Source: a virus. From it: DNA of 64,000 nt. Under the pieces are notes generated by a model. The model did not search any database. It was not told the origin of the DNA and worked only from the letters and a program-made list of their open reading frames with translations. How positions within the stretch are numbered: the stretch's first letter is position 1; each line of letters opens with the position of its first letter. The stretch lies in the IMG/VR virus record IMGVR_UViG_3300044617_002200, positions 1-64,000 of that record. One strand, written 5' to 3'. A program made the position numbers and the translations under genes. Positions 19,201-28,015 of the stretch are shown one piece after another.

Positions 19201-22200
19201 TGGAGAATATGGTTGTAAATTATTTTCAGATCCTGCTCTTTGAGACATTATTTGAGCTAAAGAAATAATAGATTTATCTATATTTTGAAGAACTCCAAAT
19301 TGCTGAGTCTGTATTTGAGTTTGAAGTGACGCTTGATTTACTAGCGGATCATCAGATATAGATAAACCGGATTTTATTGCTTCTGCAACTTGTAAATTTA
19401 TTTTTTCTATTTGACCGATAGAGTTTTTATAAATTTTACTGAAAATTGAGTTAAAAACAGAGCTATCTATTTGACCAGTAGCTTGTCCCATTTGTAAAGC
19501 GGCGATCTCTTTGGGATTGAATTGTTTTAAAGCATCAACAAAAGATCTATACTCTTGTCTAACATCATCTGGTAAAATAGCTCTTCCAGTATTCTGTCTA
19601 GAAATAGCATCATCCCGCAAGGCTTTTTCAAATTCTTTTATTTTATTTGAAATATCTTGAGTCAATCCCGCCATGGCTTTTTGGTAAGAATCAGATTGTG
19701 GATCTACCTCATATAGGCCTCCCGATAATGTTTGCAATGTCTTTATAAGAGATAAATAATTTCTTCCCAAATCAGGAATATCTGCAACTCTAGCATTTAC
19801 AGATTCTTTATTGTTATATCTAAAAGCACTTTTAGATTCTATGCCTTTGATTTCATTTACAAATGAATCTAAAGATTTTAAAGGGGTTATTTCATTACCA
19901 AATTCGTCTTTTTGAGGAGATAAAAAACTTTCAGCACCTCCAAAAATACCAGTCGCCGATTGAAGTGTTTTTAAAACTAAATTTTGAGTAGCTCTATCAG
20001 CTAAACTTTTGTTAGCAAGTTTTTCTTGTTGGTTAATGCTGATTAATTCATTATTTGTTTTTTCAGCCAATATTTCAATATTTGTTAAAATTGAGTTTAC
20101 ATTTTCTACACCAGCAGAAATCAAATAAGTTTTTAAACCTCTAAGTAAATTTTGAGTATCTATTTGTTCTCCTAAAGCTTTTCCAAGCAAAGTGTTAGAA
20201 TTTTTAAAACTTGATTCTAATTTCAAGTTCTGACTTTCTAACTGAAGACGGTTAGTACTAATTTGTTTGGGAGATAAATTTTCACCCGAAGCCTGGTCTA
20301 TTATTTTTTTTCTAACATCTTCAAAAGCAGACCCTAATAAAGTTGAGACTTGATTTTGAAAATCAAGATTTCTATTTTGAATAGAATTAATTCTATCATT
20401 GCTATTTTTTAATATATCTTCCGCAATCTGGTATTGAGTTGCAATTCTAGAACCCTCGCCAGTTATTTGAGAAGCAGCCTCTCTTTTATTAGAAAAATTC
20501 TGTTCAATTATTCTATTTTGACTAAATTGTTGTAAAGCTAATTTAGATTGTTCTATACTAGAAATATAAGCTTGTGTTATTTCAATATTTTTTCGAATAG
20601 AATCTTTTGTTTTTTCTAATAATTGATTTTCAAAAGCCCTGCTCTTAGATAAATTTCGAATAGAATCATCATAATTTTTTTGAGCTGTAATAGAATCTTC
20701 AAAAGATTTTTTAGAATTATCTAATCCAGCAGCAAAAGTTTTTACGATTACAGATAAAGAGTCGAAAGGTATTGTTGCTAATTCGTTTTTTAAACTTCTA
20801 ACTTCTTCTGTGTCTGGCAATCCAGAAGCAAAAGCTTCCGCGAAATCTTGCGATGAATTAATATTCGAACTAAATCCTTGCCCACCACCAACAGCGTTAA
20901 TCTTACCAAGACCAGACCTCTCATCTAATCCTTGAAAAAATATTGATTGCAATGTTTTATTTAATTTTTCTAATTCTTTAGAATCATTTTCTAATAATCC
21001 TGATCCGAATAAACCGCCACTCACATTTCTAATATTAGCGTTTGATCTCTCCTGCCCAAGTATTTTTCCTACATCCTGTAAATTAGAAGTAAATTCAGTT
21101 ACAACTTGTTTATTTTGAAGTATTTTAGCTATTTTTTCTCTAGCTTCAGATAAACTTTTGGAACTTAGAATTGATTTTTTTTCTTCTTCTGAAACACCAT
21201 TCAAAGATTCATTTAAAGCTTTTCTAGCTTTATTTACAGTATCTAAATCAGCGCCATCTTCAAGAAGTTTTTGGTAATTTTCAGATGCAGTTAAAAATTT
21301 AGAAGAACTGTCGGAAAAATTCTGAAGACTTTCTCTTGATTTTTCTGCTGCTGAAGAGAGTTCTGGAAAATTAGAATTTAATTCATCTAATAATGGGCCT
21401 AGCGATAATAAACCACCAGCCACACCGCCTACAGCGGCTCCGATAGGTCCTCCTACTAAAAATCCCGCTCCTGCAAAAGATGCGGTTTGCCCGAGAGCAC
21501 TTACAGCTGCACCAGTTCTTCTATCTTCTGGATTATTTCTACCTATAGAATTAGCAATTGTTTCAGCTATAATAGGAGCTGAAGTTAAACCTAATGCGCC
21601 ACCAGAAGACAAGCCAGCTTTAATTCCAGCTCCAGAAAAAATTCTTTTAAAAGTCCCTGCCACACCGGAAGACCCGGCTATTTTTTCTAACTTCCCTAAA
21701 GAAGTTTCTGATTTAGATATTTGAGCTTCAAGTTTTCTGAATTGTTTACTATTCTTATCTAGAGAGGATAACTCTTCTTTTCTTATCGAAATAGAAGACC
21801 TTATTTTGTCGATTTCAGAATTAAACTCAGAATTAAAACTTCTAAATCCAATCGAAAGTAAAGCTAACTGAGTTAAAACAGCACCTATAGATCCAAAATC
21901 AGCCTGCTCTGCAAAGTTAGGAATATATCCAGTAGACTTGCTTTTTACAGCTTTATTTTCTTTTGATTTAGTCCCCTCGTCTCTACTATTAAAAACGCCC
22001 AAACCAAAAGGGTTAGATTTTGATACTAAATCTTTATTATTAGCTACATAAATTTTATTATTTGGTAATCCTGACTCATTAGTCTCTCTAATTATAGCAT
22101 CTTTTAAGGCATTTGAAAAATTTGGAATAAAACCTTTAGAGCGCGACTTCATTTTTGGAACTCTAAAAATATTCTCTTTCAATCCTTTGCGTATAACATC

Positions 22201-24681
22201 AGGAGCTAAAGACTCGGAAATTTTTGCTTCATAGTCCCCAGGTGTATTATTAAATAATGACCTTAATTCTTGGTTTGGGTTAATAAAATCTATAACAGCA
22301 CTAGCCCCGCCCTCTCTAGATGATTGAGCCATAACGGAATTAGTTCCTTTTGTGACAGCTGTTTCAAATACAGTTCCAGCTATACTAGGAAGCGAACCAA
22401 GATTTGATAATTCCGAAACATCTTTAATTCTTGCTAGCGAAGATTTATTTCCAAAAAAACTTACATAGCGATTTGTATAATCAACAATATAATCGCCAAT
22501 TCCTCTAGCAAGATCCTGATCTTCTGGCTCGATAGCTTCTTTTGGATTAAATCCACTTGAATTAAAACGCGCTTTATATATTTGCCCTCTTGCCCCAAAT
22601 TGCCCGTCTTTATCTTTCCAAGAAGCCTCTATTTTCTTATAAGAATTCGTTTGTTTACCATAGATTAGACTTAATCTATCTGTAGAGCCCAAGTCGATTG
22701 GAGGCGAGGCAACTTTATTATCCTGAGTTTTACCAATTTGATATTTTAACTGACTTAATCTTTGTTTTTCTTGATCAGTGAGGGTTTTCTTTCTTTCTAA
22801 ATTATAAAGTTCAGTTTTTGGATTTACAGCAAAATTAGGTATATAACCCAAAGCCATTGAGAGTCCCTTTTGCATTTCGCGAGTAAGAATTGCCGTTTCT
22901 TTGCTTCCTCCAAAATTTTCTACAAGCCTCTCTCCTGTATTTATTACAGTTGGTTCTCCATTTATATTGAATGGGCCAATTGGTTTATCACTAGGCTTTG
23001 CGCCCCCAACTCTTTTCTGTATATCTTTTTGTTCTTTTTTAAAAGCAGGTATATAACCATCCGCCCTAGTTTTAGGAGTCGGTGCGTTAGGAATTCCCTC
23101 TGAAACTCTTACGCCTCTATTAAATAATTGAGAAGCAATTTTAGCCGTTAATATATCCTGTTTTTGTAATTCAGTTGTTTGTGCTCTTAAACTAGCCAAT
23201 AGTTGTTCAGTTGCCTTAGCTACACCCTGAGTACCTTGCTGCATTAACTGAAGCAACTGTGGATTTTGACTAAGAATACTCGTTATACTTTTTTGTAAAT
23301 CAGCTTGTTGTTTCGCAGCATTATTTAGACCCAGAAGTTCCTTAGAACTGCCTATTGCAAATTTAGAAAAATCCTTAAATAATTTAGCAAGAACACCTCC
23401 TATTAAAGCAATTCCTGGACCAGCTAATATTTTACCTATACCGTCTAAAATACCAGTACCTAGTTTAGCGCCGAATCCTTCACTATCTACATTGTTTAAA
23501 TTTTCTAATATCAAATTACCCCCGCCTACCACTCTTTCAAACGATGGTCCAATTACTCTTTCCCCTGCTGCAGCAGCTAATTGCACAGCATTCTCTCTTA
23601 AAGCATTCAATTGAGCTGCGTAGGTTTTATTTAATTCTTCATTTCTTCTTATAGCTTGATCAGTTGTCGATTCAGCAACTTTTAAAGCATTATTATATAT
23701 AGAAAATTCTTTACCTAAATCTGCAAGAGCAGACTTCAAAATATTTATTTGGAACACTCCGCCAACTTTTTCAGCAACTTCCGCCTGCTGAAGCGTACCT
23801 AACTTATCATAAACCGACCCTAAGTCTTGGAGTAATGCTATTGTTGATTTCAATTGACCTGTTCCATCTGTAGTCGAAATCCCCAATCCTTCTAAAAGGT
23901 CTACTACTTTTGTTCTTTGTAATCTTGTAAAAATAGTTTTAAAGGAGTTACCAATAACAGCTCCACCTCTAGCCGTAGTTTGTTGAGCGGCTGTAACAAT
24001 TGCGATTAATTCATTTAAACTAACTCCTGATTGAGCAGCGCTGCTACCTACACGGCTAATAGCGTCAGCTAAATCAGCTGAACTCACCGCGAAAGCTGCG
24101 TCAACATTTGCGAATTTATTGACTATTTCAGTTGCAGTTACGGCTTCTGAGGCGAAAGAATTTACTGCTGCTGTTAAAGCCTCGACGCTTTTAGCAGCAT
24201 CTAGACCGCTCAATCTAGACAATATTAAAGCTTCATTTGTTCTTTTTAAAGTTTCTGATATCCCTAAACCCTGTCTTGAAAATTCCGTAGCAGCTTTTGC
24301 TACAGCTTCAAAAGATTGACCCGTATTTTTAGCAATATTAAATAAATCTGCTCCAAATTTATTTAATTCAGTAGATGATGCATTTAAAATTACATTTATA
24401 TCTTGTAAAGATTTTTGAACTTCAATAGTAGATGAGACTAAAGATTGAAAAGCTTTCTCAATACCAAAAATAATACCCGCACTTGCGCCGAAGGCTATAA
24501 CTCTTGCGTTAGAAGCATCTAATGATTTGTTAAATTCATTAATTTTTCCAGTTATACGACCCAAAGGCTGCTCGCCTTTAGTTTTTAAGTCAATTTCAAA
24601 AACCTTATTAACGCTTTTTCGTATATCACGATCTAAGCGTTTTGTATTCCCACCAATATCTAAATCAATTGAAGCTGGCAT
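16294..24681 (-). CDS. Tail tape measure protein
   Basis: At 2795 residues this is the largest gene in the window. Residues about 45-400 match the TP901-type tape measure core: VIAFGASAGIIFGIEKAF, the Ala/Ser-rich helix AVNSFASEAVTATEIVNKFA, and TTARGGAVIGNSFKTIFTRL. Long helices follow, with two Gly/Ala-rich hydrophobic stretches (about 1070-1110 and 2140-2200) that could insert in a membrane during DNA entry. A short motif, GYIPNFA or GFIPNFS, recurs at about eight places, and a 78-residue block is duplicated (541-618 and 1837-1914). Start: AAAAAGG before the ATG and a GTGTAAA box upstream. At roughly 1.5 angstroms per residue an extended protein would set a tail near 400 nm. Confidence 0.95.
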   Translation of the reverse strand: MPASIDLDIGGNTKRLDRDIRKSVNKVFEIDLKTKGEQPLGRITGKINEFNKSLDASNARVIAFGASAGIIFGIEKAFQSLVSSTIEVQKSLQDINVILNASSTELNKFGADLFNIAKNTGQSFEAVAKAATEFSRQGLGISETLKRTNEALILSRLSGLDAAKSVEALTAAVNSFASEAVTATEIVNKFANVDAAFAVSSADLADAISRVGSSAAQSGVSLNELIAIVTAAQQTTARGGAVIGNSFKTIFTRLQRTKVVDLLEGLGISTTDGTGQLKSTIALLQDLGSVYDKLGTLQQAEVAEKVGGVFQINILKSALADLGKEFSIYNNALKVAESTTDQAIRRNEELNKTYAAQLNALRENAVQLAAAAGERVIGPSFERVVGGGNLILENLNNVDSEGFGAKLGTGILDGIGKILAGPGIALIGGVLAKLFKDFSKFAIGSSKELLGLNNAAKQQADLQKSITSILSQNPQLLQLMQQGTQGVAKATEQLLASLRAQTTELQKQDILTAKIASQLFNRGVRVSEGIPNAPTPKTRADGYIPAFKKEQKDIQKRVGGAKPSDKPIGPFNINGEPTVINTGERLVENFGGSKETAILTREMQKGLSMALGYIPNFAVNPKTELYNLERKKTLTDQEKQRLSQLKYQIGKTQDNKVASPPIDLGSTDRLSLIYGKQTNSYKKIEASWKDKDGQFGARGQIYKARFNSSGFNPKEAIEPEDQDLARGIGDYIVDYTNRYVSFFGNKSSLARIKDVSELSNLGSLPSIAGTVFETAVTKGTNSVMAQSSREGGASAVIDFINPNQELRSLFNNTPGDYEAKISESLAPDVIRKGLKENIFRVPKMKSRSKGFIPNFSNALKDAIIRETNESGLPNNKIYVANNKDLVSKSNPFGLGVFNSRDEGTKSKENKAVKSKSTGYIPNFAEQADFGSIGAVLTQLALLSIGFRSFNSEFNSEIDKIRSSISIRKEELSSLDKNSKQFRKLEAQISKSETSLGKLEKIAGSSGVAGTFKRIFSGAGIKAGLSSGGALGLTSAPIIAETIANSIGRNNPEDRRTGAAVSALGQTASFAGAGFLVGGPIGAAVGGVAGGLLSLGPLLDELNSNFPELSSAAEKSRESLQNFSDSSSKFLTASENYQKLLEDGADLDTVNKARKALNESLNGVSEEEKKSILSSKSLSEAREKIAKILQNKQVVTEFTSNLQDVGKILGQERSNANIRNVSGGLFGSGLLENDSKELEKLNKTLQSIFFQGLDERSGLGKINAVGGGQGFSSNINSSQDFAEAFASGLPDTEEVRSLKNELATIPFDSLSVIVKTFAAGLDNSKKSFEDSITAQKNYDDSIRNLSKSRAFENQLLEKTKDSIRKNIEITQAYISSIEQSKLALQQFSQNRIIEQNFSNKREAASQITGEGSRIATQYQIAEDILKNSNDRINSIQNRNLDFQNQVSTLLGSAFEDVRKKIIDQASGENLSPKQISTNRLQLESQNLKLESSFKNSNTLLGKALGEQIDTQNLLRGLKTYLISAGVENVNSILTNIEILAEKTNNELISINQQEKLANKSLADRATQNLVLKTLQSATGIFGGAESFLSPQKDEFGNEITPLKSLDSFVNEIKGIESKSAFRYNNKESVNARVADIPDLGRNYLSLIKTLQTLSGGLYEVDPQSDSYQKAMAGLTQDISNKIKEFEKALRDDAISRQNTGRAILPDDVRQEYRSFVDALKQFNPKEIAALQMGQATGQIDSSVFNSIFSKIYKNSIGQIEKINLQVAEAIKSGLSISDDPLVNQASLQTQIQTQQFGVLQNIDKSIISLAQIMSQRAGSENNLQPYSPPKGPVKNKASGYIPAFKNETSAINKGIGGALPSDYPVFLNDLNGKPAMINSGEKLIKNFGGTRKTAVLTRDMQKAFNFAKGLIPNFARIPKDPGFEKTIRQLVESGTFNTLEDSAAFLEGIFEMDKQAGTNSTPAEIYKKAIQEAEGVSKVNKNLALEQSMDTKADKLKRMVDFGTPEEQAVARKKLAKINPEKIAPIDKPISQLESDSVKKGIADAEKPKPETKKVPTPKPEDPIKKAEREALEFLDRNKKNTTTPGKVGSRGRTGGISQKSQLYNWLKSKGYSDDLAKKTVEQAFQNKAASKATSKVVEEAAEATTKSAAKTAGKAGGKGLGKAILKKIPIIGIGAGIGFGISRAMEGDFAGAGLEVVSGVAGSFPGIGTGISAAIDTGLTVRDIASSTTENPESVVNNNAAMPAIITANQNQPAPASVIPTPASKPVSSAKNTVSQPSSSSDTKKTKPTIPENIYRIIENANRSEDAGKVGEARKQYELAKKQLEEYSGTQIPKEIADFSSTVLNEIKESQSRMKQKAVGEIDTKTSRPKSVVEGLYPSEQFSEDEMASFIRNIQDSLTEIKKSEFQDKSYSEARNKIKSLKQTLEKYGSEDSSYKLTPAGKRWLTEGLYATQVISDRVRQKSTGILDPDATNPLPKEEESKAPVLERKPSEKVASLLNTKSDTSSNADPVRSVIESTQKENAYSDETAKAEVLELNTAYEDAIKNAKTSEEKMALAKKLMEYKTMYSRQQYSKLRTVYNSHKKTDSYSKGFIPNFFEKNPLNDSIQREVASLVSMGASPSEALNSVRVGSSGLLKSATNPLGLGVFNKLQGQNSLSQAFRDHAGENLKMSGMNFEKRVPNFSNLDSGLNNIVSAFDSLSENNIPNNNISIMLESLNSAIEKLTGAASNFVPNFAAGMTSNVKADINAPVNLNITSAQQDPREVILSMLPEINDQIGNNVKRALGKKVPPSLARI
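18940..19173 (-). repeat. 78-residue tape measure block, copy 2
   Basis: This segment encodes residues 1837-1914. It aligns without gaps to the block at 22828-23061, with about 44 of 78 residues identical by hand count. It starts SGYIPAFK and ends IPNFA. Confidence 0.85.
22828..23061 (-). repeat. 78-residue tape measure block, copy 1
   Basis: This segment encodes residues 541-618, with exactly the same length as the copy at 18940-19173. It starts DGYIPAFK, contains NFGG and LTREMQK, and ends GYIPNFA. The two copies are about 1300 residues apart. Confidence 0.85.
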
Positions 24682-24701
24682 ACCTTTTTCCTATATAATT
24701 A

Positions 24702-24708
24702 TTTACAC
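24702..24708 (-). promoter_or_regulatory. GTGTAAA box upstream of tape measure
   Basis: Minus-strand GTGTAAATAATTATATAGG lies 21 bases before the tape measure ATG, just past the stop of the upstream gene. Confidence 0.55.
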
Positions 24709-24709
24709 T

Positions 24710-25741
24710 TCAATTATTTTCTCGAACATTCAAATAATCAGACTTTTCTATAATCCCGCCGCTTTCCTTAGCCATTTCTAATAAACTTTTACCTTTTATT
24801 TTTTCAACTTTCACACCCATTTCTTTTAAGTCTTGTTGTGAAGCTCCAACGTAACTACCAACAGCATTTTTAGTATTAGTTTTATTAGATTTTTTTATAA
24901 ATTTATTTCCTTTACTAGGGGAGGAATTATAATTATCAAACCATTCTACTAATTTATCAGAATCATTTAAAATATCGTCGCTTATTTGTTTTCCAGTTTC
25001 TGACTGCATTTTGATAAAATTCTTAAACATTTTCCCATACATTAACAAATCTATCTGATATTTTGTACATTTAGAAGCTGCAATACCCCAAAAATTTAAA
25101 GCATCTTCGCTTAAAAACATTAAATTTTGAAAAAACCCACTAGCCCCGACTTTCTTTAAAGATTGGCTATTGAATATATCAGTATAATTAAAATAAGCAT
25201 TACGTATTTCTTCAGCGTCATTATCTGTTAAATCATAATAATCATTTTTATCTTTAAAATATTTATTCGTAAATTTAGAATCTTCAAATGTATATTCTAT
25301 CAATAATTCTTCTGTTAATTTGTTATTTGCATATTCTTCTAAACAAAAACCTATAAGCTCTCTTCTTTGTTTATTATAAGATATTAAAATAGAGTTATTT
25401 TTTTCTATCTGCTCATCTATAGATTTTTTTTGAGAAGGATAAAGAAGTTTATCTTTTGTAATTTTTAAGTTATTAATTGTTTTAATCAATAAATCTATTT
25501 TAGATTCATACTCTAAACTCCACCAGCTATTTGAAATAGCCTCTTCTATTTTTTCTTTTTCAGAAACTAAGCCCTTTTTAGACCCTTCTTTTAAAAAGAA
25601 TTCGTAGTTTGAATAATTCTTAAAATGTTCTGCTACGGTAGGGTGTTTGAAAAAAATTTTATTTTTGTTTTTTAATAAAACACCAGTAAAGCCATCGCAT
25701 ATATTGCTATACAGTATGCCTAATTCATAGCTTTTATCCAC
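24710..25741 (-). CDS. Putative tail assembly protein upstream of tape measure
   Basis: This 343-residue, mostly helical, Lys/Asn/Glu-rich protein has no recognised motif. The start is GTG at 25741; the same frame has a stop two codons upstream, so no longer form is possible. It follows the preceding gene by 6 bases and ends 28 bases before the tape measure start. In tailed phages this position usually holds the tail assembly chaperones that coat the tape measure before tube assembly. Many such pairs are linked by a ribosomal frameshift, but the stop just upstream rules out a fusion here. The role is inferred from position. Confidence 0.5.
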   Translation of the reverse strand: MDKSYELGILYSNICDGFTGVLLKNKNKIFFKHPTVAEHFKNYSNYEFFLKEGSKKGLVSEKEKIEEAISNSWWSLEYESKIDLLIKTINNLKITKDKLLYPSQKKSIDEQIEKNNSILISYNKQRRELIGFCLEEYANNKLTEELLIEYTFEDSKFTNKYFKDKNDYYDLTDNDAEEIRNAYFNYTDIFNSQSLKKVGASGFFQNLMFLSEDALNFWGIAASKCTKYQIDLLMYGKMFKNFIKMQSETGKQISDDILNDSDKLVEWFDNYNSSPSKGNKFIKKSNKTNTKNAVGSYVGASQQDLKEMGVKVEKIKGKSLLEMAKESGGIIEKSDYLNVRENN

Positions 25742-25747
25742 ATTTTA

Positions 25748-26557
25748 TCAACTAACTTGTATTTTTTCTATTACATTATCTGCTTCGTTAGGAGGAGTCG
25801 GTTGACTTGAAGAAGCACTTTCTATGTTTTTATTCTCTTCAGTTTTATCTATGATGTTTTCTTCTTCGTTTTCACTAATATAATTTTTGTCAAATAAAGA
25901 GAAATCCTCTTTAGTCTCGGCCCTACCCAAAAACCACAAAGTTATTAAATAAGTGAGTCTTCTTATTATTCCTAATAAAAACTCGTTTTTTTCAGAGTCA
26001 TCTTCTAACGAATCATATTTTAATAATTTTTCATTAAATTCATTACCTTCGAATAAAGCAACAAAATTTCCGTTTTCATCTTGACGATAAGAAAGGAACA
26101 TAACCCACCATAATATGGTTCTATTCCGAGCTTTTGCTTCAGCAGTATTTTCAAAAATTGCTATTTGAGAAGCCTCAAAAGCCTGTATATCTTTTTTTAC
26201 AGAATCAAGTTCTTCTATTAAAGAATCTACCCTGCTTTTTTCGACATCTGTTCTTTCTGATTCGCCCTTTATAAGAATAGATTGTAAATCAAAAGATTTA
26301 TCTCTAAACTTTATAAGTAAACTTCCATATAACTCCCTGTCTTGCTCGCTAATGCTACCACCGCCATTTGAAAGAATGGTGTTCCATGCGGCTTTAGGCA
26401 AAACTCCGGCTTTTGCGAATCTAGATGTTTCGGTAGCATAAAACAACTCCCCGTCTTCTCTTAATTTACGATTAGGTTTTAATATAGCGAACTTCTTAGC
26501 ACCGCCGCTATTTTTTGTTTCAAACTCATACATCCAAGAATTTTTATGTTTTTCCAT
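25748..26557 (-). CDS. Putative tail assembly chaperone
   Basis: This 269-residue acidic helical protein begins with a basic beta stretch (KKFAILKPNRKLREDGELFYATETS) and has a central helix pair (residues 100-160, including a Trp-rich NRTILWWVMFLSYRQ). It ends in a low-complexity Glu/Asn/Ser tail. It lies two genes before the tape measure, with a small gene 9 bases upstream. Fold and position suit a tail assembly chaperone that binds the tape measure. No enzymatic motif was seen, and the assignment is positional. Confidence 0.5.
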   Translation of the reverse strand: MEKHKNSWMYEFETKNSGGAKKFAILKPNRKLREDGELFYATETSRFAKAGVLPKAAWNTILSNGGGSISEQDRELYGSLLIKFRDKSFDLQSILIKGESERTDVEKSRVDSLIEELDSVKKDIQAFEASQIAIFENTAEAKARNRTILWWVMFLSYRQDENGNFVALFEGNEFNEKLLKYDSLEDDSEKNEFLLGIIRRLTYLITLWFLGRAETKEDFSLFDKNYISENEEENIIDKTEENKNIESASSSQPTPPNEADNVIEKIQVS

Positions 26558-26566
26558 ATAAGAATA

Positions 26567-26791
26567 TTATTTGTCTTTTAATATAAAATCAAAAGAATTT
26601 ACTTGTTCCTCTATATTTCTAGAGCAATCATTACCATAATCTAAGACCCGCTTTCTTAATTTAGAAAACTCTTCTTCAGAAATTTTTTTATCGTTTCTTA
26701 AATCTTCTAAAATATAGAGAAAACCCAAATAAAGTTTTTTTACGTCTCTATATATGAAAGTCCTTATAAGATTATTTAAATCTATGTTCAT
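26567..26791 (-). CDS. Small helical protein at start of tail assembly operon
   Basis: This 74-residue protein is almost entirely helical by composition (FSKLRKRVLDYGNDCSRNIE). It starts with an ATG preceded by AAAAGG. It is the first gene after the terminator that ends the tail tube gene, and a GTGTAAA box lies 31 bases upstream, so it probably opens a new transcript running into the tape measure. Function unknown; a small tail-assembly factor is plausible. Confidence 0.6.
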   Translation of the reverse strand: MNIDLNNLIRTFIYRDVKKLYLGFLYILEDLRNDKKISEEEFSKLRKRVLDYGNDCSRNIEEQVNSFDFILKDK

Positions 26792-26821
26792 TTTCCTTTT
26801 AAAAACCTTTACCTTTATTTA

Positions 26822-26828
26822 TTTACAC
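26822..26828 (-). promoter_or_regulatory. GTGTAAA box directly after a terminator
   Basis: Minus-strand GTGTAAATAAATAAAGG starts four bases past the T-run of the tail tube terminator and 31 bases before the next start codon. A promoter is expected here because upstream transcripts would stop at the hairpin. This is the strongest single case for the box being a promoter. Confidence 0.65.
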
Positions 26829-26831
26829 ATC

Positions 26832-26866
26832 TAAAAAAAAACGACCACTTATATTTAAGTGGTCGT
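26832..26866 (-). terminator. Intrinsic terminator after tail tube gene
   Basis: An 11-bp perfect stem (ACGACCACTTA paired with TAAGTGGTCGT, loop TATT on the plus strand) at 26841-26866 is followed on the minus strand by a run of nine T. It lies 20 bases past the tube gene stop. Confidence 0.92.
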
Positions 26867-26886
26867 TTATATAATTTATTATTATT

Positions 26887-27966
26887 TTATAATACGCTTC
26901 CAGAAATAAAGACGCCTCTAGCAGTATCTTGAGGACCACCGATTTGGACTTCGTAAGTTGCACTCATTGTTGCGTTACTTCCGATTGCTGAACTAAAATT
27001 CTGAGAAACAAGTTTTGCTTGTTTGAAAAGATAAGCTAAAGAAGCATCGCCTGTTCCATTACAGTTCGGTTTCTTTAGAATTATGTTAAAATCATAATTT
27101 GGATTCGAGCATAATAAATCGGCCAAATTAGCATTATCTAAATCTCCTACTTCGGCATTAACTTCTAAAGTAGCAGTAACAGGAAAATCTATTTCTCTAG
27201 AGAAAGCGAATCTACTACCTAATTTTTGCAGAGGAGTACGACTTAATTCGAAAGATAAAGTAAAATCTTGAACTTTTAAATTTGTTTCATCATAACCAAA
27301 TGCACTATTATTGGGCAGGCTGAAAACAATATCTCCAGGTTGAAGCGCTGTAGCTTGAGATGCATTGTCATCTTCTTTTGCCGATGGTAAAGAAAAGAAA
27401 ACGTTATTTAATGGTTGTCCAGTAGCAGGATCAACAGCAGGACTTGCGCCACTTTCCCCAATAGAAGAATAAACTCTAATATTTAAGCCTTCTATATCAA
27501 CACTCGCTGTAGGTATATCTCCAACTGCAGCAGTAACGCTATAAGAAGTTAAGAAACCATTTCCAATAGCGATAACACCAGTATTGGGTAAGTTATAACC
27601 ATTCGCATCATTTCCTTCGTCAGCAATTAAAAGATAATAATTTTTTTCATCAGTTGCTTTTTGTAAAAGTTGCGAAATACAAGACTGTACGCCACTTGTA
27701 TTCAAGCCCAAATACTTTTCGTTACTTCCATCTGTAACATAATACGATAAACTAGCATTAACAGTTGGCGCTTCAGTTTCGATACGGTCAATAGCAGCAA
27801 GATTACCGAACTGATTTACGTCTGTAAAATTACGACTAAAGTCTTCATCGAAAGATTGAACTCTAGTCAATTGTTTAATTGATCCGTCAATAGTTTGATC
27901 TATTTCAGGCTTGACTTGACTAGCATAGACAGCCAAAACGTTATATATAACTCTATTTCTGCTCAT
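26887..27966 (-). CDS. Major tail tube protein
   Basis: This 359-residue protein opens with a short basic segment followed by NVLAVYASQ, typical of tail tube proteins. It has a beta-rich core (VNASLSYYVTDG, TLSFELSRTPLQKLGSRFAFSREIDFPVTATLEV) and a final strand set ending FISGSVL. An inserted domain near 100-190 contains YYLLIADEGND. The gene is followed by its own strong terminator, as expected for a protein made in hundreds of copies. It lies between connector genes and tail assembly genes in the normal order. Size is somewhat large for a tube subunit, which suggests an extra surface domain. No sheath gene is adjacent. Confidence 0.75.
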   Translation of the reverse strand: MSRNRVIYNVLAVYASQVKPEIDQTIDGSIKQLTRVQSFDEDFSRNFTDVNQFGNLAAIDRIETEAPTVNASLSYYVTDGSNEKYLGLNTSGVQSCISQLLQKATDEKNYYLLIADEGNDANGYNLPNTGVIAIGNGFLTSYSVTAAVGDIPTASVDIEGLNIRVYSSIGESGASPAVDPATGQPLNNVFFSLPSAKEDDNASQATALQPGDIVFSLPNNSAFGYDETNLKVQDFTLSFELSRTPLQKLGSRFAFSREIDFPVTATLEVNAEVGDLDNANLADLLCSNPNYDFNIILKKPNCNGTGDASLAYLFKQAKLVSQNFSSAIGSNATMSATYEVQIGGPQDTARGVFISGSVL

Positions 27967-27973
27967 AACAATA

Positions 27974-27980
27974 ATTACAT
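27974..27980 (-). promoter_or_regulatory. Variant box (ATGTAAT) upstream of tail tube gene
   Basis: Minus-strand ATGTAATTATTGTTATG directly precedes the tube gene start. It differs from the consensus at the first base, so support is weaker than for the exact boxes. Confidence 0.3.
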
Positions 27981-28015
27981 TATATTTAGATTGCCGACAC
28001 TTAATTTATAAAAAA

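Noticed and set aside
22870-24319. Plus-strand frames of 60-90 codons in the tape measure
   Set aside because: They are antisense shadows of the tape measure, with no ribosome site and coverage by strong coding signal on the other strand.
24710-26557. Programmed frameshift joining the two tail assembly genes
   Set aside because: The downstream frame meets a TAA two codons before its GTG start, and no slippery heptamer in the right phase lies near the upstream stop. They are separate genes.
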